Counted from the stretch's first letter, positions 52,101-61,145 are shown. The stretch: 64,000 nt of DNA from Polyangiaceae bacterium (GCA_016712345.1 JADJRH010000001.1:1302001-1366000); one strand, 5' to 3'. Made by a program: numbers and translations. Notes: generated from the letters alone by a model not told the origin.

Positions 52101-53248
52101 GCAAGGTATTCACCCAAACTCAAATGGGTAAACCGGAGCCACGCTCCACCGCGCAAAAGACCTGTATGTTGAGCCTCGGCACTCACTTCGTCGCGTTTTA
52201 ATAGAGCGCGCGGCGACCCCGACTCCGGTGCAAACATACCCATGGCAAGGTTGACAAGCTCGGCGCGCGTGGCGTTACCGTCCTTCACCTTTCCGGCATT
52301 TTCGGCATCGCGAATGATTGTATCAATCGCCGCTTCATACAGCTCAATGGTAGACCCGGTAAGCCTTTTTCCAGATGCGTACAAACTCGCGGCCAGGGAC
52401 AAAAGAGCCGGATTTTTTTGCCACGGCTCGGCCGAAGGCCAAAACGAAAGGTCGCGCACAAGGTCGTGCGTCCATGCCGCATCGCCGAAATAACGCGTTA
52501 GAAAAGCTTCCATCCCACCGGCGCGGAGCCCGAGCAACCTCGCTCGCAAAAAACCTGACATGAGCACCGGCGTTTCACCGAGGGGCCTGGTTGCCACAAT
52601 CACCCTCACCGAAGGCCCAATTGCAGCGAGCCTGCCGAGCAACGTTCTCCCCACCTCTTCGGGCGCCTCGTCCAACCCGTCAATCAGCACCTGCGCCCGA
52701 CCTTCTCGAATGGCCGAGGCCAACGCCGCCTGAAAATCTGGCGAAGGAACCAACTCAAGCGCGGAGCACGCGAGTTGAACCAGGTCATTGGGTAGATCTT
52801 CCCCCAACGGGTGGAGGTGAGGTATCCATACCGGCAAGAGTTCCGCCGAACGCGCCACTTCACCCGCCAGCCATCGGAGCAACGTTGTTTTGCCGGCCCC
52901 GGCAACCCCCGTCAACAAGATGCGCGGCCCCAACTCCAATGTTCGACTGGCAGTGACCAAACTGCCATCAAGCCGTTCAGACCGAGCCAAAAGCTCCAGT
53001 TGCAACTCCGCTTCGGCGGCATCGGCCGAATCGCGCTCCACCTTGTCTTTCTCAAGCGGCCGCTTCAAAAGGTCGCGTAGAATAGGGGTGCGACGCTCAT
53101 CTGAAACGGACACATCCATGTCCACAAACACGTTGGTAAGCCACCGCTCATTTGAGTCACCCAACAGGTGAACCGACGTGGTGGCGGCATGCAGTCGTGA
53201 CAGATACTCTGACAACTCCCCTTCGGCCATTTCTACCATAACCAACAA
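49169..53248 (-). CDS. NACHT-domain NTPase with 29-residue HEAT-like repeats
   Basis: 1359 residues. The N-terminal 60 residues (SEYLSRLHAATTSVHLLGDSNERWLTNVFVDMDV) are of the kind preceding NACHT domains in bacterial STAND proteins; no separate effector domain was recognised. The NACHT domain (about 105-320) has Walker A ILLTGVAGAGKTTLLRWLAGEV, Walker B VLIDGLDEAP and sensor VIVATRP. Residues about 570-1180 contain 20 full and one partial repeat of 29 residues (VRAAAVQALVSDPESVPLIRERLADED type). A C-terminal domain of about 170 residues has no recognised family. STAND NTPases with repeat sensors often act in antiphage defence or signalling; that role here is inference. Confidence 0.9.
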   Translation of the reverse strand: MLVMVEMAEGELSEYLSRLHAATTSVHLLGDSNERWLTNVFVDMDVSVSDERRTPILRDLLKRPLEKDKVERDSADAAEAELQLELLARSERLDGSLVTASRTLELGPRILLTGVAGAGKTTLLRWLAGEVARSAELLPVWIPHLHPLGEDLPNDLVQLACSALELVPSPDFQAALASAIREGRAQVLIDGLDEAPEEVGRTLLGRLAAIGPSVRVIVATRPLGETPVLMSGFLRARLLGLRAGGMEAFLTRYFGDAAWTHDLVRDLSFWPSAEPWQKNPALLSLAASLYASGKRLTGSTIELYEAAIDTIIRDAENAGKVKDGNATRAELVNLAMGMFAPESGSPRALLKRDEVSAEAQHTGLLRGGAWLRFTHLSLGEYLAATGPIPLRALRAKYKVSPYPALETLPMAHGLRGDEALEEALADADAGDADDHRMLALVLRAVTFAGERARSFSKKHAAGLIKRIADRMSLPSGRFGPSEESLTEHAERALLVMARDLGPGDGAPLAALSKSLGNVGAEAKVLLWTAGLGEPVRTSAHGKVARRVGAALVRARMDVSWIVAHTGGEAVFFVRAAAVTALANDPDAKPLIRERLTDDDANVRAAAVQALVSDPESVPLIRERLADEDVDVKAAAITALSGDPDSRPLIRERLKDNEPTDNNVRSAAILALANDPESYPLLRERLSDRSGTVRVAAFQALAKDPESWPLLRAKTSDMDYNVRAAAYQALANDPTSLPMLRERLTHESYAVRSAAVAALAADSESVHLLRERLKDESWAVRAAAAAALATDTASWQLIHPLLSDSDKDVRAVAVEALAKDDSARSVIRELLNDKAARVRAAAATALGEGGALPEDRSSLRDHLTPTDPNVRAAAFHALATDRNARTFLRERLDDDDLGVKAVVFDALSADPEARPLLRARLNDALANARAAATRALASDPESRPLLRERLNDPDPNVRTEAVRALASDLESRALLRLRAADMAPAVRAAVAYALSTDPLSRSILRERLDDEDNDVRTAAVTALGSDPEAKPLIRRRLEDSAPTVRAAAIRSLTGDPESRAALCRMLEDRAGTVRVAAVYAVMDDPEARPLLRDRLEDDDDLGPSGRRTGEVIRATAVTALATDPDSQPLLVDRLADPAPTVRAAAVYALARDPNARPLVRSALVDKASGVRAAACHALETTRAPRDGVALSQLEKNELWAPAFRAARASFDPDKFEKDSVEAAVCAFTRSTSPAVYPSPLGEALRALLLVRLGWAAEGGTLRPDGKVLGELPMLPTQLVGNNAWVIRLRMNAEDLPKERLLHPLHNLMEAWQLGSRLRSPGGGSFWLACADVDFDDVVLPSLNAGQVFWGPTYWGFALPG

Positions 53249-53320
53249 ACCAGCGCGCAGAGCGTCAACACGTTACAAGTCCTCGGCTTATACAAACCGG
53301 GTAGATCGCACCACCACTCG

Positions 53321-54076
53321 CTATGAATCCGAGGCGAACGTGAATGGGTAGGTGACCACCACCGTGCCACCGTTTTCAGGCTCGGGGAAGGCCATCTTTT
53401 TTACAACCCCCACAACACACGTAATCATATCGGTGTCAGAAATGTTTGTATCCGACGCGTTTGCCACCATCACGGCCCCTTTGGGCCCAATGGTAAAGCT
53501 CACGGCCACTTTCCCTTGGAGGGAAGGGTTCTTGTTCATCGCACTTTCGTAGCATGACCGAATTTGAGCGATGTTCGCCCTCACAATACGCTGAATCACC
53601 TCCGGCGGGAGTCCACTCCCGGTAGTGGAAGCGGTGGCCGCCTGAACTCGCCCTTTTGGACGACCGGACGCGCCCGCGCCGGCACCATACCCCTGACCTG
53701 TTCCCGTTCCAGCCCCGTGACCCAATGTTCCAACCGAGCCCAAACCCAGGCCCGTTGCAGTTCCACCCCCACCTTCTCCAACGCCGCTCAGGCCCAAACC
53801 CGGACTGCTCGCTTCATCTGAATCGGCATCTGCCTTTGAAGTCGACTCGGTATTTGACGCGCTCGATACAATGGGGTTTGCGGGCGCAGCCGAAGCGGCT
53901 GCAATCGCCTCAAGCTTGGCTTCCGCGTTTGGAGGGGGCGGAGGGGGAGGCGGCGGTGACATTTCGGCGGCGGCACCGCCGCACCCGGAAACGGTTGCCG
54001 TGAGGATGGTGTACACAAGCAATCCGGCACATGAAAACGCGAAACGAAAAGGGGTTGGCAACAACAACAAACGCAT
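53321..54076 (-). CDS. Lipoprotein with AgmX/PglI-type C-terminal domain
   Basis: 251 residues. A lipoprotein signal ends VSGC (about residue 32), then a Pro run, a Ser/Ala/Gly-rich linker (GVGEGGGGTATGLGLGSVGTLGHG) and a C-terminal domain of about 90 residues: LPPEVIQRIVRANIAQIRSCYESAMNKNPSLQGKVAVSFTIGPKGAV...TYPFTFASDS. This is the TonB-like domain found at the ends of AgmX/PglI and other myxobacterial proteins, whose single Cys in RSCYE is conserved. It may bind periplasmic partners or peptidoglycan. Confidence 0.82.
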   Translation of the reverse strand: MRLLLLPTPFRFAFSCAGLLVYTILTATVSGCGGAAAEMSPPPPPPPPPNAEAKLEAIAAASAAPANPIVSSASNTESTSKADADSDEASSPGLGLSGVGEGGGGTATGLGLGSVGTLGHGAGTGTGQGYGAGAGASGRPKGRVQAATASTTGSGLPPEVIQRIVRANIAQIRSCYESAMNKNPSLQGKVAVSFTIGPKGAVMVANASDTNISDTDMITCVVGVVKKMAFPEPENGGTVVVTYPFTFASDS

Positions 54077-54212
54077 CGGTGCGAGCCTATCTTAGAACCC
54101 ACCGGGCCGCCACGCCCATGGCGTCCCCAATTCCTGCTGCACACCCAGACCCGAATTTTGCAGCCTTCACGGAGCAGTATTGCGCGGACAAAGGGAATGC
54201 TAAAGTGCGATC

Positions 54213-57056
54213 GTGCGACGCTTCATTACGCTCTTCACACTTGCCGCGGCCGGGTTTTTTACACACACAGCTTCGGCGCTTGTTGTTCCGCCCGCTCGGC
54301 ACAGCTCGCCCCTCGGAGCAGCAGCTCAAACGGGCGCTCTCGTGGCACCTGTGGGGTCACAACCACTTCGCCACGAAGCGTACACAAGTTATTCAAGCCC
54401 ACCCAAAGAACTTGTGCGGCCATGGGGAGCGTTCTCCGCGCAGCGATCCGGCGGGCGCTGGCAGGCTCTCTGGGACAACGATACCCATCAACCCATCCGC
54501 ATTTTCGGTGGATATGTTGAAGCGCCCGGGTCGTCCACCAATGGGACAATCGCTGAAGAGCACGCCCGCGCTTTCCTGACGCAGCACTCCCAGCTGCTCC
54601 TTTCAGGTCAACCGCTTTCCAACTTTGAGTTGGTCACGCACCACGAGGAGAACGGGTATCGCACGCTTGGCTTTCAACAAGTGGCATTTGTAGACCAAAC
54701 AAAAGTGCCTGTTGTGGGAGGTCAAGTCAACCTTCGATACAAGGCCGATCGCCTGTTTGTCATCGGGTCTGAAACGTACAAGGTTCCCACGTTTCCCTCA
54801 CCCACAATCACCGCTGCCAAAGCAACTCAAACGGCGCTCAGTTTTATCAACGCGGCCCCAAAGTCTGAAGTTGTGTCAGTAGAATTGGTAATCTTACCCT
54901 TGGTAAGATCCGCTGATGTTCAGGTTGAACTTGCTTATCGTGTGGCCACCCATCAAACCGCACCTGAAAGTCTTACAGATGTGTACATTCATGCCCGCAC
55001 GGGCGAGGTGCTTGCCACACGCGAAAATATCCGCTTTCTAACCGGCTCCGTTAAAATTGAAGCGCCGGTTCGCGGGCCCGCCGAACACGCATTTTACCCG
55101 GCACCGAGCGCTGATTTGGCGGCCGACGGCATTGCCTATAAAACAAACGCAACGGGTGCCTTCGCCCTCGACCCGGCGGCGCAGTCCCTTACGTGTTACG
55201 CCAAAAGTGATGTGGTGAACGTTGTCAACACCGCGGGTGACGGCGCCACCCTCACAGTTTCTCCCCAAGACGGGCAAGAAGTTATTTGGTCACTCAAAGA
55301 CGATGAACTTGGTGACGCTCAGCTCTCCGGGTTTGTCCACGCTTCCATCGCCAAAGACTACGCTCGCGTTATCGACCCCAATCTCGCCTTTCTCAACAAA
55401 ACTCTACCCGTCCGCGTCAACCAAGACGACGCCGACTACATGTGCAACGCGTATTGGAACGGGGCGAGCATCAACTTCTTCCAAGCGTTTCAGTTCTGTA
55501 ACAACACCGCTCGGCTCGCCGACGTTGTTTACCATGAATTTGGACATGCCTTCCATACCACTACCGTCCTGGCCGGCGTCGGAAGTGTAGACCCGGCGCT
55601 GGGTGAAGGAGGGGCTGACTACTTCGCCTCGGTCGTTACAAACGACCCATACCTGGCTCCGGGTTTTTATAAGAGCGGTGACTACCTTCGCGAGTTTGAT
55701 TCAGACCGGCGCTGGCCCGATGACATCAGTTGGGATCCCCACGAAACAGGCCTCATTTTCGCGGGAGCGATGTGGGATCTGCGCACTCTCCTGGAGGGCT
55801 CGCTCGGCCCCGCCGAAGGCCCCGCCCTTGCCCATACGCTCTACCACGACGCTCTTCGACGAGCGACCAACGTACCCTCCTCGTTTGTTGAAGTGCTCGC
55901 CGCAGACGACGACGATGGCGACTTGAGCAACGGTACGCCTCACGTCTGTGAAATTGTCCAAGCGTTCGCCCCCCACGGCCTCACTCCGTACATCTCGGCG
56001 TCAAGCCTCACCATGAAACACGAACCGCTGCGCATTTTGCCCGGCCAAGGCGACGCGTACGATGTCAACGTAGAACTCACCTACGCGTTCGCTCAATGTG
56101 CCACGGACGACAACGCCGACGGCATCGACGTTTTATGGAGAACTCAGGCGACCGGCGGCAAATCTCCCATGCAAAACAACGGTGGTATGTCATGGGTAGG
56201 CAAAATTCCAGGTCAGGTGGCGGGCAACAAAGTTTGGTACACTCTGGCAGCTCACAAGGACGGTCTTTCTTCCTACCTACCCCAAAACATCGCCGACCCT
56301 GAATATCAAGTGTTCATCGGTGACGTGAAACCTCTCTATTGTACGCAATTCGAAGACGGTGCCGCCGATTGGACATTCGGTGAACTCAGTGGCAAAACCA
56401 CCGATTTTCAAGTTGGAACACCCTATGGAAAAGGTGGTGACCCCGCCGCTGCATATTCCGGCAACAACGTATTGGGCACATCCCTCAGCGAACTCGGGCT
56501 CTACCGCAAAAGCCGACAGTCGTACGCCGACAGCCCGATTGTAGATATCACCGGACATTCCCATGTGCGTGTTCAGTTCATGCGCTGGCTTACCGTTGAA
56601 GACTCCCTCTATGATCAATCCAACGTGCTCTTGAACGGTCAAGAACGGTGGCTCAACTACGGAACCGACGGAACAGAAAGCCCAATCGCGCACGAAGACC
56701 TTGAGTGGCGCTTTCAGGATATTGACGCCACCGGCCTCGTCACCGCCGGTGCAACCTCCCTTCAGGTTCGGTTTCAACTCACAAGCGATGAAGGAACAGA
56801 ATTCGGCGGTTGGAACATCGACGACTTTTGCATCGTCGCTTGGGAACCTCCCCCGCCTTCCAATGGTGAAGGAGGCGGTGGTGCGGGTGGTACGGGTGGT
56901 ATCGGCGGCGCCGGAGTGGACGACATTGAAGGTGGCTGCTCCTGTCAAACCTACCCATCCAATCACTCCACCACTCCATGGGGATTCGCCGGCCTGACAG
57001 CCCTTGCTACCATCTTCGCTCGACGGCGCCGCAACGCGCGTTTGGGCAGAAGGTGA
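54213..57056 (+). CDS. Secreted metalloprotease (M36/thermolysin-like) with MYXO-CTERM-like tail
   Basis: 947 residues from a GTG at 54213 giving MRRFITLFTLAAAGFFTHTASA as signal peptide. A propeptide region of FTP type precedes the catalytic motif VVYHEFGHAFHTTTV at about residue 440, with the third ligand in GEGGADYFA about 25 residues later. A beta-rich C-terminal part (about 650-880) with jelly-roll-like strands follows, then a Gly-rich linker and GGCSCQTYP, a hydrophobic stretch and Arg-rich end: the MYXO-CTERM layout. It probably acts at the cell surface, perhaps in predation. Four bases separate it from the matrixin-like gene, so they form an operon. Confidence 0.88.
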   Translation: MRRFITLFTLAAAGFFTHTASALVVPPARHSSPLGAAAQTGALVAPVGSQPLRHEAYTSYSSPPKELVRPWGAFSAQRSGGRWQALWDNDTHQPIRIFGGYVEAPGSSTNGTIAEEHARAFLTQHSQLLLSGQPLSNFELVTHHEENGYRTLGFQQVAFVDQTKVPVVGGQVNLRYKADRLFVIGSETYKVPTFPSPTITAAKATQTALSFINAAPKSEVVSVELVILPLVRSADVQVELAYRVATHQTAPESLTDVYIHARTGEVLATRENIRFLTGSVKIEAPVRGPAEHAFYPAPSADLAADGIAYKTNATGAFALDPAAQSLTCYAKSDVVNVVNTAGDGATLTVSPQDGQEVIWSLKDDELGDAQLSGFVHASIAKDYARVIDPNLAFLNKTLPVRVNQDDADYMCNAYWNGASINFFQAFQFCNNTARLADVVYHEFGHAFHTTTVLAGVGSVDPALGEGGADYFASVVTNDPYLAPGFYKSGDYLREFDSDRRWPDDISWDPHETGLIFAGAMWDLRTLLEGSLGPAEGPALAHTLYHDALRRATNVPSSFVEVLAADDDDGDLSNGTPHVCEIVQAFAPHGLTPYISASSLTMKHEPLRILPGQGDAYDVNVELTYAFAQCATDDNADGIDVLWRTQATGGKSPMQNNGGMSWVGKIPGQVAGNKVWYTLAAHKDGLSSYLPQNIADPEYQVFIGDVKPLYCTQFEDGAADWTFGELSGKTTDFQVGTPYGKGGDPAAAYSGNNVLGTSLSELGLYRKSRQSYADSPIVDITGHSHVRVQFMRWLTVEDSLYDQSNVLLNGQERWLNYGTDGTESPIAHEDLEWRFQDIDATGLVTAGATSLQVRFQLTSDEGTEFGGWNIDDFCIVAWEPPPPSNGEGGGGAGGTGGIGGAGVDDIEGGCSCQTYPSNHSTTPWGFAGLTALATIFARRRRNARLGRR

Positions 57057-57060
57057 GGCC

Positions 57061-57948
57061 GTGAACCGTCAACTCTACGCCTTCCTTCCCACCGGCGTCG
57101 CGCTCACGTGTTTCTTGGCGGCGCGTTCAACTTCGGCATTTTGTCGATCTTCCACGTGTGAAGCCAATCCAGAATTGGGCATTCCCGGCGCAGTGTGTGA
57201 CCCGCCGCTTGAAACCGACTGCGGTATTCCACTCCAATGGATGCGCGAATGTGTTGGGTTTACCCTGAATGAAACCGGCTCCGCCGAAGTCGACAAAAAA
57301 ACCGCCCGCACCCTGCTTTCCAAGGCGTTTGCAACGTGGGAATCTGCCGACTGCGGCGCGGGTGGGCCCGGCATTCATGCGGTAGACATGGGAGACGTGG
57401 AGTGTGATCGCGTGGAGTATGAACCCCGCGCCGGCAACGCCAACATCCTCCTTTTTCGCGACGACAGTTGGGAAGAAAACGGCTACGAAAAAATCGCCCT
57501 CACCACCGTTAACTTTGACAAAGAAACCGGCGAAATATGGAACGCCGACATTGAAGTCAACACCTTTGACCATGACTTCATACAAGGCATAAACGGCGGC
57601 GAGTGGGACTTACAAGGTGTACTCACTCACGAGGTTGGACATTTTTTGGGTCTCGCCCACACTCCCGATGTCGAGGCCACCATGTTCTCCGATTACCATG
57701 AAACCATGGCCGACCTCGCTGAAGACGACGTGATCGCCATCTGCTCGGTCTACCCACCGCAAAACATCGACGAAGACACCTGCAACCCCATCCCGCGCCA
57801 CGGCTTTTCACCCCGCTGCGCCTCCAATCAAACAGAAGGTCAGTGCTCCATTGCCGGCCTCCCCCGCGGTGACTTACCCAAGGGCCTACCCATTCTACCC
57901 ATGGTCGGCCTTACCCTATTTGTCATTCGCCGCAAACGCCGCCGGTAA
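57061..57948 (+). CDS. Secreted matrixin-type metalloprotease
   Basis: 295 residues from the GTG at 57061, four bases after the preceding protease, with AGGTGAG as ribosome site. Signal peptide to about ARSTSA. The zinc motif THEVGHFLGLAH (about residue 190) followed by a Met-turn-like ATMFSDY is that of the metzincin/M10 family. The C-terminus has a hydrophobic segment and RRKRRR, like a MYXO-CTERM tail but without the adjacent cysteine motif. Cotranscription with the larger protease suggests a shared task. Confidence 0.85.
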   Translation: MNRQLYAFLPTGVALTCFLAARSTSAFCRSSTCEANPELGIPGAVCDPPLETDCGIPLQWMRECVGFTLNETGSAEVDKKTARTLLSKAFATWESADCGAGGPGIHAVDMGDVECDRVEYEPRAGNANILLFRDDSWEENGYEKIALTTVNFDKETGEIWNADIEVNTFDHDFIQGINGGEWDLQGVLTHEVGHFLGLAHTPDVEATMFSDYHETMADLAEDDVIAICSVYPPQNIDEDTCNPIPRHGFSPRCASNQTEGQCSIAGLPRGDLPKGLPILPMVGLTLFVIRRKRRR

Positions 57949-58174
57949 GCTCTCTAAGTGGGGCTTTGTCACCCGCGGCCCTTCGCCCCAAATCAGGGCC
58001 CCCGCAGTTAACTCCTTGCCCTCGTCCCTGTTGCCATATGACGGGCCAACAGACAGCACACCCGGTCGGCCTTAACAAAATCACCATGGGACGTCTTTTT
58101 TGAAATAATAACTCCCTCAAAGGCGCAGCTATAAGTTGAGGCTCGGCATCCGCGCCGTGCCCTCAGGCGGAGGT

Positions 58175-59212
58175 ATGCGTAAGGTTTCTCGTCACCCACA
58201 TGACACGCTCGTGCGTCGGGTATTCGGCAATCCCAAACACGCACGAGGGGAATTGCAGCACTTGCTGCCCAAAGCGTTGAGCGCCCGGATAAATTGGTCA
58301 ACGCTGAAGGTCGAGCCAGGTGCGTTCGTGGATGAGGCGCTCAAAGCAAGCTACTCAGATCTTCTTTTTTCGGTAGAACTCGACGGTTCAAAGACGTTCA
58401 TCTACCTGCTTCTGGAGCACCTGGCGCGCCCACAGCGGTTTCTGCTTTTTCGACTGTTGGGATACCTTGTGAGGTTCTTGGACAGATGGCTTCAAGATCA
58501 TCCCAATGCTACCCATCTACCCGTCGTCATACCGATATTGCTTTGCCACGGTCGCACCCCGTGGACCTACCCATTGTGTTTTGAAGAGTTGGTCAATGCT
58601 CCACCCGATGTCAGAGTATTGGTGCAAGACTTTATACCCAAATTTCGTGCATTGGTAGATGACCTCTCTACCGTTTCGGATGACGCTCTGCGCACCCGTG
58701 CGATGACGGAGTTTGGGAAGGTCACGCTCTGGTGCCTGAAGACAGCAACAAGCACCAAAGATCTTTTGCGAACTGCGGAACTCTGGGAAACACACCTTCG
58801 CTCGCTGCTACAAAGCCCAAGCGGCGCAGCAGCCATGTCCGTTGTATTTCGATACATGCTGTCTGTTCACGAAGGGTCAGAAAAAACGGTGTTGCCAAAG
58901 CTTGCCAAGGCGCTGAAAATGGAGGACCATCAAATTATGGCGACCATTGCCGAACAACTTATCGCCAAGGGTGAAAAACGCGGCGTTAAAAAGGGCCAAA
59001 AACAAGGCCGAAAAGAAGGCGTTGAACTCGGCCGAAAAGAAGGCGTTGAACTTGGCGAGCGCACTACTCTATTGCGTTTACTCCAACGCAAATTTGGAAG
59101 CGTGCCAACTCAAATCATCGCTCAGGTGAACAGGGCGAATCAAACCCAACTGGACACGTGGGTAGATCGCATCCTCACGGCTAACACATTGGCCGACGTG
59201 TTTCATCGCTGA
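58175..59212 (+). CDS. Rpn-family recombination-promoting nuclease / PD-(D/E)XK protein
   Basis: 345 residues from the ATG at 58175, with GGCGGAGG directly ahead. The opening HPHDTLVRRVFGNPKHARGEL and the core YSDLLFSVELDGSKTFIYLLLEHLARPQ carry the D...ExK pattern of the Rpn/transposase-31-type nuclease. The C-terminal part has a tandem repeat of GRKEGVELGRKEGVELGE (24-base DNA repeat, perfect) and a DUF4351-like end (LLRLLQRKFGSVPTQIIAQV). Such nucleases promote recombination and are usually accessory; one copy here, no partner. Confidence 0.8.
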   Translation: MRKVSRHPHDTLVRRVFGNPKHARGELQHLLPKALSARINWSTLKVEPGAFVDEALKASYSDLLFSVELDGSKTFIYLLLEHLARPQRFLLFRLLGYLVRFLDRWLQDHPNATHLPVVIPILLCHGRTPWTYPLCFEELVNAPPDVRVLVQDFIPKFRALVDDLSTVSDDALRTRAMTEFGKVTLWCLKTATSTKDLLRTAELWETHLRSLLQSPSGAAAMSVVFRYMLSVHEGSEKTVLPKLAKALKMEDHQIMATIAEQLIAKGEKRGVKKGQKQGRKEGVELGRKEGVELGERTTLLRLLQRKFGSVPTQIIAQVNRANQTQLDTWVDRILTANTLADVFHR

Positions 59213-59247
59213 CGCCGATCCGTCTTTTACTCAAAAGCGATCGTGGG

Positions 59248-60078
59248 CTACCCGCCTGAGGAGCCCCCTCGGCGAATTTTTTCCTGCGCAGCCAAACCTT
59301 TTTTCATTAATGTCGGCGCCAGTGCCAGCGCCGCTTCAGGGGCCGCATTGGCCGCACGCGCCAGCAACGCGCGTGAAAGTGGAAGCGCCACTTCAAGCGG
59401 CTTTTTGGGTAGAACCCTGTCGATTATCACCTTCTCAATATCTTCTACAGTCAGCGGCGCCTCCCCTGAAAAGGTCAGTGCCGCTTCACGGTAATGCACC
59501 TGAAGGTCAAGCATAGGTGTCTTTACAGCATCGGGCATGACCACCGTCACCGCCACGCCCAACCCCGCCAACTCAGCCCCCGCCGACAACGATAAACCGC
59601 GCACCGCAAACTTGGATGCCGCGTACAAACTCAACCCCGGTGTGGGCGACAACGAGGCGAGCGAACCAAAATTGATAATGTGCCCAGACCCTCGGGCAAC
59701 CATGCGACGGGCGGCGGCTCGTGTACCCAAGATCACCCCTTTCACATTCACGTCAATGTGGAGGTCAATAGACTTGTCATCAACCTCGTGGATGAAACCG
59801 GGCTTTAAAAAGCCGGCAATGTTCATGACAACGTCAACCGGTCCAAAGGCTTTTTCAGCCTCGTCCATTGCCTCTTCCCACCCCACAGCGCTTGTTACGT
59901 TGAGCGCCTTGGTAACAATTTTACCCGGCTCGTGGCTCTTGGAGTGGAAAACGGCCAACCCACTTTCATTCACGTCGGTGGCAAACACTTTGTGGCCGCG
60001 GGCCGCCAAGACCGTTGTCAGGTGCTTACCAATTCCACTCGCGGCCCCGGTGGTAAGAAACACGCGTTGCGCATCCAT
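59248..60078 (-). CDS. Short-chain dehydrogenase/reductase
   Basis: 276 residues. SDR motifs: TTGAASGIGKH (cofactor loop), NIAG, the catalytic Ser in NFGSLASLS and Tyr-Lys in YAASKF, and DAVKTPML. The protein oxidises or reduces an alcohol/ketone with NAD(P). Its ATG shares one base with the stop of the upstream metallo-beta-lactamase-fold gene (TAATG), so the two are translated together and probably act in one pathway. Confidence 0.92.
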   Translation of the reverse strand: MDAQRVFLTTGAASGIGKHLTTVLAARGHKVFATDVNESGLAVFHSKSHEPGKIVTKALNVTSAVGWEEAMDEAEKAFGPVDVVMNIAGFLKPGFIHEVDDKSIDLHIDVNVKGVILGTRAAARRMVARGSGHIINFGSLASLSPTPGLSLYAASKFAVRGLSLSAGAELAGLGVAVTVVMPDAVKTPMLDLQVHYREAALTFSGEAPLTVEDIEKVIIDRVLPKKPLEVALPLSRALLARAANAAPEAALALAPTLMKKGLAAQEKIRRGGSSGG

Positions 60079-61145
60079 TAGAAGACCACCTTTCCAAATG
60101 TCAGGTCGCCAAAGCTCATGGTAGGTTTAATGCCTGGAAACGCCCAATAAGCCGCCAATTCAGACGAACAAGCCATGTTTGGAAAATCTGTATTTCGAAT
60201 AGAAGGCCCGGCCACTTCTTTTTCTTGCACCATAGAAATGTACTGGTCCACCCCGCGCTCAAGCGTATTTCCGTTCATTACCACTTCTGCCCCGGTTCGC
60301 CTGGCATAACTCGCCACACCTGGAATGTGCGAATGAAGCGGTGCGTACGCATCGGGCCCAACCCCATTTTCACTGGTCACCAGCAACCCTTCAGGTGTGT
60401 GCGCCACGAACGAATGATTGCCCTCTGTGTGACCGGGCGTGTGCATGAACAACACTCCGTCTCCAAGCATGGTATCCCCATCAAGCAAGACAACCCTCGA
60501 TGGGTGGATTCCATCAATTCCGTTGGGACAATACCACTCCGCTTGGGGAGGCAGCAGGCCAAGTGTACTCATCCATTCTTGCCGCATGACAAGCAGCTTG
60601 GCGTTGGGGAAATATCCCGTTTTTTCGCCATTTCCAAGCCAATTTCGAACATCCTGTGTATGCAAATGGTCATACGAGATATAGTCCACTTTTTCAGGCG
60701 GAAGACCGATTTCAGAAAGCGCCTTTTCGACCGTTGAAATCTCAGGCCCCAAAAACTTTTTTCCAACTTCTACAAATGGCCCCATGCTGTTTGACATTCG
60801 CTTAAAAAACGGCGTTTCAGCATTGGCATGAATGTCGGAGGGCGACGCTAACAACGTTTTCACCCCCTGTTCGGTATCTACCTGAATTACGAAGACGCGA
60901 TTGAGAATGTGCGTGAAAGGGGTGGGGAGAGCAAACGCGTTGAGAAAGGCGTATTTGGTGGGGTAAGGCACTCGAATGAGCGAGCGCGATGCATAAAATC
61001 GCACAGGCGAGCCTTGCAACATTTTGTCTCGAAACGCCTGCGCTCGGTAACGCACTTCTCGAAGTCGATCCTGAGGTGACGCGGCGTCACGCGCCCCCTT
61101 AAAGTGGTCAAGCGGCTTTAAACACGGGTCGAGCGTTGCAAACAT
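60078..61145 (-). CDS. Metallo-beta-lactamase-fold hydrolase
   Basis: 355 residues from the ATG at 61145. Metal motifs: ISYDHLHTQDVRN (HxHxxD variant), FMHTPGHTEGNHS and a late His in HSHIPGV. The N-terminal 90 residues are strand-rich and not typical of the core. Lactonases and other hydrolases share this fold, so the substrate is not set. It precedes a short-chain dehydrogenase with a one-base overlap. Confidence 0.82.
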   Translation of the reverse strand: MFATLDPCLKPLDHFKGARDAASPQDRLREVRYRAQAFRDKMLQGSPVRFYASRSLIRVPYPTKYAFLNAFALPTPFTHILNRVFVIQVDTEQGVKTLLASPSDIHANAETPFFKRMSNSMGPFVEVGKKFLGPEISTVEKALSEIGLPPEKVDYISYDHLHTQDVRNWLGNGEKTGYFPNAKLLVMRQEWMSTLGLLPPQAEWYCPNGIDGIHPSRVVLLDGDTMLGDGVLFMHTPGHTEGNHSFVAHTPEGLLVTSENGVGPDAYAPLHSHIPGVASYARRTGAEVVMNGNTLERGVDQYISMVQEKEVAGPSIRNTDFPNMACSSELAAYWAFPGIKPTMSFGDLTFGKVVF

